DNA of 64,000 nucleotides from Marinobacterium iners (GTDB lineage Bacteria; Pseudomonadota; Gammaproteobacteria; Pseudomonadales; Balneatricaceae): positions 806,001 to 870,000 of the forward strand of contig NZ_CP022297.1 in NCBI RefSeq assembly GCF_017310015.1, written 5' to 3'. Numbering within the stretch: position 1 is the stretch's first letter; each line of letters begins with the position of its first letter. The position numbers and the translations under genes were made by a program. This document shows positions 46,027 to 54,330 of this stretch, in pieces. The notes beneath the pieces are model-generated. The model was not told the origin of the DNA, made no database searches, and saw only the letters and a list, made by a program, of their open reading frames with translations.

Positions 46027-47823
46027 ATGCCACATACTCTGAAAACCAGTGTTGATCATCAGGCTCGCAGTGAGTTTCTGGACAGTTTTCACCAGTTGCA
46101 GGCAGCCTTCGCAGCCGTGCAGTCGGAAGTTCAGCAGCAGGAGCGTGCACTGATGCAGGATCAGGCCGATGTGTCGGCAGAGCTTGAGCAATTGGCACGG
46201 GCGACACAAGATCAACTTAACCCTGAACATCCGCTGAGTCAGATGTGTGAACAGTGGTTGGCAAATATCGCCGGCGCTCGTCAGCGCTGGCTCCAAGCTG
46301 CACAATCCTTTGATAAGGGCACGCGCTTGCGGCAAAAGCAGGGCGACTCCTTGCTGATCTATGTGTACGGCAAGGTTAATGCGGGGAAGAGTTCGTTTGG
46401 CAATCATATTGCCACCGGGTGCGCTGAGCCTAATGCTCAGCAGGTTGCCGCATTAGCCGCAAACGGGCTGCGTTTTGCCATGCATGAAGTCAGTGGCGCA
46501 GCGCTTGAGCAGTCACTGACGCAGGGGTTTGAAGTGGATCGAAAGGAATGCACCTCCGCTGTGCAGTACTTTACCTTGCCTGGTCTGACATGGGTTGATT
46601 CGCCGGGGTTGCACTCGAAAACAGCTCGTAATGGTGAGCTGGCGCGTCAATATGCACAGAGTGCAGATGTGGTGGTGTACGTGATGAACTCCGAGCACCC
46701 CGCACGCGAAACCGACATGAAGGAAATTGGTGAGCTCTTATCCATGGGGAAACCAGTGGTATTTGTGCTGACCCGAGCAGATGAACCAAAGCCTGCTGTT
46801 GTAGATGGCCAGCTGGTGTCACGCCCTGTCATGTATTCGCAAGATGATCGACAGGAGCAGGAACGCTATGTCATGCAAACGCTGTCGCGTCATTTCGGCC
46901 AGCATCCGGGGTTGGCACAAGCGCAGATCATGAGTGTGTCCGTACGCTGTGCTGAAATATCCGATACACCAGAGGCGCTTGAAGATTCCGGCATACCACA
47001 TTTTTTGCGCACCATGCAGTTGTACATCAAGCAGGAAAGCGTCCGGATTAAGCAGGCAACGCCAAGGCGAAATCTTGCTGCATTCGCCCAGCGCCTGCTT
47101 GCCGGTACAGAACAAATGGCAGAGCAACAGGCCGACATACAGTCGGAACTGACAGCACAGCAGGACGAAGTCGAGCGTCGTTACCAGACAATGAGTCAGC
47201 AGTTAACACTGCAACTGAGTGATGTTATCGCCCGGGCCATGCAAAATTACAGCGGTGATAATGCGGCGTTGAGCAGCCAAATAGCGACTGACTTGCAGCA
47301 AAAAGCCACTGGATTGATCCAGGTCGAACTGGAACAGCAACTTCACGGGATGGAGCAGAACATGGCATCCGCCATTACGTTTGACAGCTCTGATGCCTTG
47401 CCTGGATTCGAGCATGAGTATTCATCGTTCAACTACAGCGACCGTGGCTACAAACGTGCCTGGGGTGGAGCCGGCGGTGGTGCACTTGGAGCAGGAGTAG
47501 GTTTCTTCCTGGCTGGGCCTATGGGAGCTGTTGTTGGAAGTATTCTCGGTGGGGCAGCAGGAGAGGGGCTCGGGCGTGCCTTCAGCAAAGATTCGACTCG
47601 ATCCATCCTGATTGGCGATAACCGGTTTGCAATTGAGCAAGCCGCCTATCAGCTGTTTTCAACGCGCATAGCGGACACGCTTGAGCAGGGTTACCGCACA
47701 CCGATGCTGGAAATTCTGCAGCAGATGGAGCAAAACATCCGTGATTCCAGACGCCTGCTGGAGCAGTTTTGTCAGCGCTGTCAGCCGTTAACAGAGCCTT
47801 TGACCAGCACCGAGCGCGCATAA
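46027..47823 (+). CDS. Dynamin-like GTPase with glycine-zipper segment
   Basis: This is a 598-residue protein. The GTPase domain has G1 YGKVNAGKSSFGN near residue 118, G3 VDSPGLHS and G4 LTRADE. A long helical region follows, with a glycine-rich hydrophobic hairpin near residues 478-520 (GGAGGGALGAGVGFFLAGP, GAVVGSILGGAAGEGLG) typical of membrane-inserting paddles, and then a coiled C-terminus. Bacterial dynamin-like proteins often come in tandem pairs; the partner is 47857-49503. Proposed roles of relatives include membrane repair and phage tolerance. Confidence 0.85.
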   Translation: MPHTLKTSVDHQARSEFLDSFHQLQAAFAAVQSEVQQQERALMQDQADVSAELEQLARATQDQLNPEHPLSQMCEQWLANIAGARQRWLQAAQSFDKGTRLRQKQGDSLLIYVYGKVNAGKSSFGNHIATGCAEPNAQQVAALAANGLRFAMHEVSGAALEQSLTQGFEVDRKECTSAVQYFTLPGLTWVDSPGLHSKTARNGELARQYAQSADVVVYVMNSEHPARETDMKEIGELLSMGKPVVFVLTRADEPKPAVVDGQLVSRPVMYSQDDRQEQERYVMQTLSRHFGQHPGLAQAQIMSVSVRCAEISDTPEALEDSGIPHFLRTMQLYIKQESVRIKQATPRRNLAAFAQRLLAGTEQMAEQQADIQSELTAQQDEVERRYQTMSQQLTLQLSDVIARAMQNYSGDNAALSSQIATDLQQKATGLIQVELEQQLHGMEQNMASAITFDSSDALPGFEHEYSSFNYSDRGYKRAWGGAGGGALGAGVGFFLAGPMGAVVGSILGGAAGEGLGRAFSKDSTRSILIGDNRFAIEQAAYQLFSTRIADTLEQGYRTPMLEILQQMEQNIRDSRRLLEQFCQRCQPLTEPLTSTERA

Positions 47824-47856
47824 CATCAACGGAATTGGAATGAAAAGGACGATACG

Positions 47857-49503
47857 ATGACAGCCACACAACATCCAATGATTCAGATGCTGAGCACCCA
47901 TAGCGAATTGCTGGGCTGTTACCTGCAGGACGGTCGTTGCCAGCGGTTTCAGGAGCATCTCGCTGCCGAACTGGTGCGCAACAAACCTACCATCATGATG
48001 TATGGCGTTTATAGTGCCGGTAAGAGTAGCCTGATCAATGCGCTGTCTGGGCAAAAGGTAGCAGCAGAAGGGCGCAGTCCTACTACGGAAAAGGTCAGCC
48101 GCTATCCGTTTGGCAGCTTCGCCATCGATGATACCCCGGGCGTTGATGCACCTCCTGAACATGAACAAGTGACCCGTGAGCAGCTGGAAAAATCCGATCT
48201 TGTGCTGTTTGTAGTATCGTCCTCAACAGCACTGGACGACCTGCATTCATACCAGGCGATCATTGAACTGGTTCGCTTAAAAAGACGGGTCATGCTGGTG
48301 GTTAATCAGCGTGAAATCTCCCGCGATTGCGCGTATCAGATACAGCTGAATGATGAGCTGCGTAAACAACTCCAGGAAAAAGCCAGGCAAATGGATGTGC
48401 CTGAAGCTGACGCCCTGGCTGCAGTGCCGATTCACTGGGTCAATGCCAAACTGGGTCTGGAGGGCAAGCTCAAACAGCAGCCTTTGTTGCTTGAGTCGTC
48501 AGGTTTGCCCGAGTTTGAACAAGCCCTGTCAGATTTTATTGAACAAACGGACTTCCGTCAGCGTGAAGAGCGTCTGGCCGCCGACTTTGCAAGACTTTTG
48601 GCTGAAGCACAGGCCGCGTTAAAACTGCAGATGGATGCGCTGGGCACTTCAGGCTTCCAGCGACTGGCAACGCGCCTGCAGCAGGAGCAGACCGGTATCC
48701 AAAGTCGTTTGGAAGGCCTGCTGCGACAGCAAAGCCAGTCGCTTGCGTCAGTTTTTAAAGAACTGGCAATGGCTGATCTGGATGACGCACAACGTGAGCT
48801 GCAACTCGACCGGCACATGCAAAGCCTCACCCTGGAAGTTGAGCAGCAGTTACAACAGGAGCTTGGCAGAGCAGCCGATGCCTTGGATCAATTGGTCAAT
48901 GAGCTCGACCGTGAATTGTCGCCTGTCAGAGCACAGGTTGACCTTCCTGATGGGATTGAACTGCCCAATTCAAACCCCAAAACATTGACCCAGCCCAGCA
49001 GCGAAAGCTTGCTGCCGGATGGTACGTTGCAGATGTTGGTTCAGCACATTAAATCCGAGCATCTTGTGAGTGTAATGAAGCTCGCCAAATCAGCACTCCC
49101 AAGCCTGTTCAAGGGTATTGGTCAGAAAACCATGGAGAAGTGGGCTGAAAAGATACTTGAAAAAATCCGTGTGGGCGGGCCTGTGGTGCAGGTGGGCGTC
49201 CAGTTGCTCAGCGGTATTTATCAGCACTATCAGGCGGAAAAAGAGTTGCGTCAGCAACAGGAGATGATGGTGCGTTTTCATGAGGCAGTACGCTCAGGGG
49301 CCCAGCAGATTGCCAGTCAATATCAACACTCGGTGAGCCTGTGCATCAGTGAGGTATTGCGTCAGGCGTTGCAGCCGGCGCAGCGTTATATCGAGGATGC
49401 GATTGAAAAAGTTGATCGGCAGAGCCTTCGCCTTGCGCAAGATGCCAACCAACTGGCGCAGCTGGAAAGCCAGCTTGAGCTAGCGTACGGCCGGGGAAGC
49501 TGA
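47857..49503 (+). CDS. Dynamin-like GTPase (LeoA-like partner)
   Basis: This is a 548-residue GTPase with G1 YGVYSAGKSSLIN near residue 50, G2 region SPTTEKVSRY, G3 DDTPGVD and G4 VVNQRE (an N-Q form instead of N-K-x-D, so base specificity may be altered). The rest is long helices with a moderately hydrophobic stretch around LPSLFKGIGQKTMEKWA. It starts 33 bp after the previous GTPase. Together they probably form a heteromeric membrane-remodelling machine. Confidence 0.82.
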   Translation: MTATQHPMIQMLSTHSELLGCYLQDGRCQRFQEHLAAELVRNKPTIMMYGVYSAGKSSLINALSGQKVAAEGRSPTTEKVSRYPFGSFAIDDTPGVDAPPEHEQVTREQLEKSDLVLFVVSSSTALDDLHSYQAIIELVRLKRRVMLVVNQREISRDCAYQIQLNDELRKQLQEKARQMDVPEADALAAVPIHWVNAKLGLEGKLKQQPLLLESSGLPEFEQALSDFIEQTDFRQREERLAADFARLLAEAQAALKLQMDALGTSGFQRLATRLQQEQTGIQSRLEGLLRQQSQSLASVFKELAMADLDDAQRELQLDRHMQSLTLEVEQQLQQELGRAADALDQLVNELDRELSPVRAQVDLPDGIELPNSNPKTLTQPSSESLLPDGTLQMLVQHIKSEHLVSVMKLAKSALPSLFKGIGQKTMEKWAEKILEKIRVGGPVVQVGVQLLSGIYQHYQAEKELRQQQEMMVRFHEAVRSGAQQIASQYQHSVSLCISEVLRQALQPAQRYIEDAIEKVDRQSLRLAQDANQLAQLESQLELAYGRGS

Positions 49504-49518
49504 GTAACACAACGAGCG

Positions 49519-50022
49519 TTATGCCAATTGGCTGAAGTCCGGGGTGCCCAGAATCAGCTTGGTTTTAACGCAGTTCATAATGCGTCGGCGGTAGTGAAAG
49601 GCATCACTGCCGGCGGGCTCCACCATTTTTTTCAGTAGCTTGCCCGCCAGGCTGGCATGGATCAGAAAGCGATGACCATTACACTCACGCATGACAAAGT
49701 TTTCTGCCTGGTCGGAAAGCTCCATCCAGCCAAAGTGCAGGGCATGCTCGATCAACTGCTTCAACGCTGCACGCGCGCCTTCCGCCCGGGCTTTTGCCAA
49801 AGCGACCAACTTCAGTCCACATTTGTATTTATGCAGGGTTAATGCCAGCACGACTCCGTCCAGAACGATCAGGTGCCACTCATCGGTGTCACTAATAAGC
49901 TCTTCCTGCGACGCAAAATGCAGACCGCCCGGAACCGTGCGATAACTCGCATCCAGTAAAGGCCAAACCTGGGGCAGATAAGCACGCTTTTCCTGTTCAT
50001 TATTCAGCTTTAAAAACTGCAT
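49519..50022 (-). CDS. GNAT-like hypothetical protein
   Basis: This is a 167-residue protein. The order of segments (PQVWPLLDASYR, then HLIVLDGVVLALTLHKYK, then LKLVALAKARAEGARAALKQLIEHAL) resembles a GNAT acetyltransferase core, with the middle helix after a strand where acetyl-CoA would bind. The canonical Q/R-x-x-G-x-G/A loop is poor, so this is uncertain. It is convergent with the GTPase operon (16 bp apart) and has its own copy of the shared operator upstream. Confidence 0.5.
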   Translation of the reverse strand: MQFLKLNNEQEKRAYLPQVWPLLDASYRTVPGGLHFASQEELISDTDEWHLIVLDGVVLALTLHKYKCGLKLVALAKARAEGARAALKQLIEHALHFGWMELSDQAENFVMRECNGHRFLIHASLAGKLLKKMVEPAGSDAFHYRRRIMNCVKTKLILGTPDFSQLA

Positions 50023-50063
50023 ATCCCGCCCCCCTGTGACCGTCTGATCAATGAATGAGGGCA

Positions 50064-50106
50064 GTCTAAACCTGAAATAATGACTCGGGGCCTGTTACAA
50101 ATTTGT
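50064..50106 (-). promoter_or_regulatory. Shared operator and -10 (leftward gene 49519-50022)
   Basis: Palindrome ACAAATTTGT at 50097-50106 is centred 32.5 bp upstream, on the minus strand, of TAGACT (50069-50064). The same TAGACT hexamer at the same distance appears in front of the NE0113/UvrD operon at 57501-57506. Confidence 0.45.
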
Positions 50107-50160
50107 CTGCAACTCGCCTCTGATCGGTGCTCAGAGCAATGCCGTTCGGCACTAGGTACA

Positions 50161-50203
50161 ACAAATTTGTCAGCCAACACATTCAAAATGCACGCGCTAC
50201 TAT
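50161..50203 (+). promoter_or_regulatory. Shared operator and -10 (LRAT gene)
   Basis: ACAAATTTGT at 50161-50170, followed by CAGCCAAC, is centred 32.5 bp upstream of TACTAT (50198-50203), ahead of the gene starting at 50234. Confidence 0.5.
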
Positions 50204-50233
50204 TCTCTCAAACAGGGCATTGGAGGGATGAGT

Positions 50234-50929
50234 ATGAGCAAGTTGAACCAGTTCAAGCCAGGCCAGCACCTGAAAGTGAGTAGCGGCCTTTACAGTCATC
50301 ATGGCATCTATGTGGGTAAGGGCCGTGTTGTGCATTACGCCGGAAAAAGTAATGGTTTGTTCGACGATAGTTGCAGTTTTGTACAGGAAACAACACTTGC
50401 TCAGTTTGCGGGCCAGCGTACGGTTTATCGTGTGTCTGAACCTGATGCAAAATTCGCAGCTGATGAAATAGTACGTCGCGCCAAAAGTCGGCTGGGTGAA
50501 AACCGCTACTCAGTTATCACCAATAACTGCGAGCATTTTGTCAGCTGGTGCATACATGGCGAACACAGCAGCGAACAGGTACAGCGTGCCGGTGTGGTCG
50601 TCGCAGCGGCAGCGGCGAGCGCAGGTGCCGTGCGTGTTTACCGGGCCAGCAAAACAACCAGTACAGTTGTTAATGCGGTTCGTTTGGCTGCGGCGTCATC
50701 ATCATCTTCTCAGGCCGGATTGCTTGTCTCTGCAGCAAGCGGTGGTGGGGCAGCGGGTGCAACGGCCGCTTTAACCGCTGGTGGATCAGTGGCAGGAGGC
50801 TCCGCTGCGACAGGGCTTGTAGCGACGGGGTCAACCTTACTCGCAACACCGGCGGCTCCTATAGCTGCTGCAGCCCTGGTTACGGGTGGACTGGTGTATG
50901 GCGTAGGTAAGCTCTTTGACTGGTGGTGA
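50234..50929 (+). CDS. LRAT-domain (NlpC/P60-fold) protein with hydrophobic tail
   Basis: This is a 231-residue protein. The first ~110 residues are an LRAT-type papain-like domain: HHGIYVGKGRVVHYAG supplies the His pair and NNCEHFVSWCIHG the catalytic Cys. LRAT proteins are thiol acyltransferases/hydrolases acting on lipids. The C-terminal ~110 residues are alanine/glycine-rich and hydrophobic (AASGGGAAGATAALTAGG, then PAAPIAAAALVTGGLVYGVG), likely a membrane insert. The start at 50234 has GGAGG 8 bases upstream. It is alone between two copies of the shared operator and leader 2. A membrane-lipid effector role in defence is inference. Confidence 0.8.
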   Translation: MSKLNQFKPGQHLKVSSGLYSHHGIYVGKGRVVHYAGKSNGLFDDSCSFVQETTLAQFAGQRTVYRVSEPDAKFAADEIVRRAKSRLGENRYSVITNNCEHFVSWCIHGEHSSEQVQRAGVVVAAAAASAGAVRVYRASKTTSTVVNAVRLAAASSSSSQAGLLVSAASGGGAAGATAALTAGGSVAGGSAATGLVATGSTLLATPAAPIAAAALVTGGLVYGVGKLFDWW

Positions 50930-50977
50930 GGGTGTAAAGGGCTTGAAACCTGGATCAATACACGGCAAGCTTGAACC

Positions 50978-51110
50978 GCTCTCGGACCGGGAGGAAAGCA
51001 ATGCTCGAGGTTACACCTGATCAAATATTAGCCAACTTTTTGGTTAAAAAAAAATCAGTAAAAAGTAGGTTTTATCTGCTTGATTTGATTGATAAAAATA
51101 TTTGGTTGGA
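50978..51110 (+). promoter_or_regulatory. CRISPR leader 2
   Basis: Homologous to leaders 1 and 3 (CTCTCGGACCGGGAGG, AATGCTCGAGGTTACA, CAAATATTAGCCAAC, AAAAATATTTGGTTGGA), with a few substitutions and one extra A in the A-run. It lies directly upstream of array 2. Confidence 0.85.
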
Positions 51111-52334
51111 GTCCGAGAGCTACCCCGACACCGGAGGGGATTAAGACTTTTGTGCAAATGTACATTGTCACGCCGTACAAAGTCCGAGAGCTACCCCGAC
51201 ACCGGAGGGGATTAAGACTCAGGATTTGTTTACGGTTCATCCAGACGCTTTTGTCCGAGAGCTACCCCGACACCGGAGGGGATTAAGACCTGCCTGTACT
51301 TGCTCAAAGTTGTAGTCACGTGTCCGAGAGCTACCCCGACACCGGAGGGGATTAAGACCGTCTATCAGCGGGATTCCGCGCAATAAAGTACGGTCCGAGA
51401 GCTACCCCGACACCGGAGGGGATTAAGACAGCCCGAAGGAACTGGATGCGTGGGCGATGTAGCGTCCGAGAGCTACCCCGACACCGGAGGGGATTAAGAC
51501 TCCTTTCAGAGCATCATACGCTGTCTCAGTCGGTCCGAGAGCTACCCCGACACCGGAGGGGATTAAGACTAGAAGATGGCAAATTCGACGTTATTCATTT
51601 TATGTCCGAGAGCTACCCCGACACCGGAGGGGATTAAGACTCATAGTTAAGGTTCGGGATGAGACCCGCTTTAGTCCGAGAGCTACCCCGACACCGGAGG
51701 GGATTAAGACAAGTATGAACGTAGTAATGCTGACACGATTGTCTGTCCGAGAGCTACCCCGACACCGGAGGGGATTAAGACAATTCTACAATGCTTTTTT
51801 GTGCGCTGGTCAATGTCCGAGAGCTACCCCGACACCGGAGGGGATTAAGACACCACCTCTGCGGTGGTTCTGATAGCTGACATGATGTCCGAGAGCTACC
51901 CCGACACCGGAGGGGATTAAGACTGGTAGAAGCTACTGGGTTGATGTTTTATGTTCAGGTCCGAGAGCTACCCCGACACCGGAGGGGATTAAGACAGCAC
52001 GCGTCTGCATGGTCTGGTTGGTGGTAGTGTCCGAGAGCTACCCCGATACCGGAGGGGATTAAGACAATTAATCCCAAGGGTCAGAAGACATCTCACACGT
52101 CCGAGAGCTACCCCGATACCGGAGGGGATTAAGACACCAGCTCGGTGGGCGTCTCCTCACCGCGGAGCAGTCCGAGAGCTACCCCGATACCGGAGGGGAT
52201 TAAGACAGGCCCAGAGGCGCAGGGTGCGTTCCTGGAGGGGTCCGAGAGCTACCCCGACACCGGAGGGGATTAAGACTTAGCGGGCAGGTCTGCCAGTTCG
52301 CGGTAGTCGGTCCGAGAGCTACCCCGACACCGGA
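51111..52334 (+). CRISPR. CRISPR array 2: 18 repeats (last truncated), 17 spacers
   Basis: Same 37-bp repeat as array 1. Repeats start at 51111, 51182, 51253, 51322, 51393, 51464, 51533, 51604, 51674, 51745, 51815, 51887, 51959, 52029, 52099, 52170, 52240 and 52310. Three consecutive repeats near the old end (52029, 52099, 52170) carry one C-to-T change (CCCCGATACC). The final repeat is cut after CACCGGA at 52334. Spacers are 31-35 bp, all different. The orientation matches array 1. Confidence 0.98.
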
Positions 52335-52401
52335 TTACAGGCACCAAAAAACGGCCAGCATGCGGCTGACACCGGCCAGATCAGGAAGTGATGGCGACGG
52401 T

Positions 52402-53556
52402 TTAAATTTTCAGGCTTTTAAACAAGCGCTGCAGTTCAGTCGCTAAGCTGTTTTCATCAGACAGCAGCTTGTCGATCTTCTTATCAGGGCTGCGTACCCC
52501 ATGTGCCAGGGCGTTGCGGATTCTGCTCAGGGTTTGAAACTCACGCGATCCTGCCTGCAGTGATTTGCTTGCTTCTTCTCGGTGGTCACGGGTGTCTGGC
52601 TCACGATTTTGATGCAGTTCTTCTGAAATCTTCGCCTCCAGGGCCAGAATGGCCGCGCGCAGATAGTCACCCCGCTTAAAGTATTCCTTCGCCAGTTTTT
52701 GTTCTCGATCGTGGCGAGAGCCTTTGCGATGCCATGCGATCCTTTGCTGTAACTCATCGGCAAATAATCGAGCGACGGGATCCTGATCGATTTTGCCCTC
52801 AATACTCCAGGTTTCCAGCTTTTGTTTGGCTTTCGCTGAATTATTGATGCGCTCAAAAAAAGCGGCCTCTTTTAAACAGTGACCGGCCTCACCAAGCAGT
52901 TCACTGAACACGCCGTAGTCACCGTCTTTGGAGTAGGCATGCATAGCGCTGAGCCAATCGGCCATCTGCAGCAGTCCCTGCAGGTTGTTGACAGGGGTAA
53001 TGTCATCCTGACGCAACTCAAAGGCTCCGTACCAGATACCTTCGATGGTTGCCTGTCGCAGGTTACGCAGATACATGGCTGTCAGCAGTGCAATCATCGG
53101 CAGGCTGCGAAGCCCGTGGGTGATATCCAGGTGCACTTGGTCACCAGTGTCAACGTGGCGGGACATTAGCTCGACCACCTCAATCTGTTCATTCAGCGTA
53201 GTCCCAACCTGAATAAGCTGAAGGTGGGTTTCAATGCCCAATTTGTCGGCCAGCACGGGTTGAATCTGATCCAGCATGGCTTGAGTGACCCGACTTTCTT
53301 CAACAGCGAAAGCCAACTCTAGCCGATCATTTTCTGCATCGTTGCCGAAGTCGATATCACCCTCAAAAAGGTGGTCCCACATACTGCCTGCGGTGCCGAG
53401 AATAACGATCCGGTCAGGTTGCAGGTGCTGCTTCAGATTGAAGCCGAGAAATGCACTGGGTGGCTGGCGGTGTCCATCAATGCTGTAAACCGTTTTACGA
53501 TATCCCTCAGATGTCTTCGGTGTGCGGCCAATAAACGTAATCAATGTAGTGTTCAT
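52402..53556 (-). CDS. csx1: Csx1-type CARF-HEPN ribonuclease
   Basis: This is a 384-residue protein. It starts MNTTLITFIGRTPKTSEGY, with FLGFNLKQHLQPDRIVILGTAGSMWD, and carries the DxTHG-type motif LDITHGLRSLPMI of the Csx1/TM1812-type CARF family. The C-terminal HEPN domain has RNALAH (R-x4-H, about residues 347-352), the RNase active site. The start at 53556 has AAGGAT upstream. Cyclic oligoadenylate binding should activate non-specific RNA cleavage. It faces array 2 tail-on, about 70 bp from the truncated repeat. It is separate from the shared-operator promoters seen elsewhere. Confidence 0.88.
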   Translation of the reverse strand: MNTTLITFIGRTPKTSEGYRKTVYSIDGHRQPPSAFLGFNLKQHLQPDRIVILGTAGSMWDHLFEGDIDFGNDAENDRLELAFAVEESRVTQAMLDQIQPVLADKLGIETHLQLIQVGTTLNEQIEVVELMSRHVDTGDQVHLDITHGLRSLPMIALLTAMYLRNLRQATIEGIWYGAFELRQDDITPVNNLQGLLQMADWLSAMHAYSKDGDYGVFSELLGEAGHCLKEAAFFERINNSAKAKQKLETWSIEGKIDQDPVARLFADELQQRIAWHRKGSRHDREQKLAKEYFKRGDYLRAAILALEAKISEELHQNREPDTRDHREEASKSLQAGSREFQTLSRIRNALAHGVRSPDKKIDKLLSDENSLATELQRLFKSLKI

Positions 53557-53675
53557 CAATGCATCCTTGTTGGCTTGGTCATCTGATACTACCTGATGAA
53601 TCGGCTGGGTTAAAAATCCATCAATGCTTCCTTGGTGCAGGCGAGAAGAGTTTTGTCCAGCCATGCCTGGCTCAC

Positions 53676-53719
53676 ACAAGCTTGCCAAGCCTCAATCAGC
53701 ATGAGGTTGCCGCTATCGT
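53676..53719 (+). promoter_or_regulatory. Shared operator and -10 (53755 gene)
   Basis: ACAAGCTTGC at 53676-53685, followed by CAAGC, is centred 33.5 bp upstream of TATCGT (53714-53719), 36 bp before the start codon. Confidence 0.5.
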
Positions 53720-53754
53720 GTGGTCATCGAACACGAGCATTTGTGGGAGGCATC

Positions 53755-54330
53755 ATGCGATCAAAAAACAACCGTCCGGTTACTGTACTGTGCCAGGGTA
53801 TTAAGAATCCGCTGACCGGCAAGCTTCTGGTCGGCTTGGTTTATGAAGACCTTGAGTCGTTATCGGACTATCGCCAAGTTGATGTGCTGGACCCCGTCAA
53901 TCACTACCGTCGCTTCGTGGTCCGTAAACAGATATCAGTGCTTGAAGATACCAAGCATCCAGAGCTCGAGGCTTTTCGTAATGCCGCGTCCCAAGAGCTA
54001 AAAACAATCATTCTTAAGGGGAGACGCCTGAGCAACAGGCCGTCAACCAGCTCCCAAGTAAGGCGTTATGTCGATATTGATGAGCGCAATAGCTGTGGGC
54101 GTTGCGGCGGAACAGGATACATACCTGTATATGCACATGTATGTAATGGTGTTTGTTTTTCCTGTGGCGGCAGTGGAACCAGACGTTCTGCATCTTCGGT
54201 GGTGCCAGGCCGAGAGGAAAGTACAGAGACAGCATATCCTGAGCTTCATGATCTGTTTTCATCAGCCGAAATGGGGATCAGCGATCCTGAAGATCGCTGG
54301 ATGGCTATGGCAACAGAAAGCTCCAGTTAG
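53755..54330 (+). CDS. Zinc-finger protein of the CRISPR island
   Basis: This is a 191-residue protein starting at MRSKNNRPVTV with GGGAGG 5 bases upstream. The N-terminal ~100 residues form an unrecognised domain (LCQGIKNPLTGKLLVGLVYEDLESLSDYR in part). Then CGRCGGTGYIP and VCFSCGGSG give two C-x-x-C-x-G-x-G type knuckles, as in the DnaJ cysteine-rich region, binding one zinc. The C-terminus is acidic. It overlaps the UvrD gene stop by 4 bp (convergent). It carries the shared operator, so it likely belongs to the same response. Confidence 0.6.
   Translation: MRSKNNRPVTVLCQGIKNPLTGKLLVGLVYEDLESLSDYRQVDVLDPVNHYRRFVVRKQISVLEDTKHPELEAFRNAASQELKTIILKGRRLSNRPSTSSQVRRYVDIDERNSCGRCGGTGYIPVYAHVCNGVCFSCGGSGTRRSASSVVPGREESTETAYPELHDLFSSAEMGISDPEDRWMAMATESSS

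Noticed and set aside
50985..51030. CAAATATTAGCCAAC in the CRISPR leaders resembling the operator flank
   Set aside because: The central palindrome is missing and no -10-like hexamer lies about 33 bp away; similarity is probably chance or AT bias.
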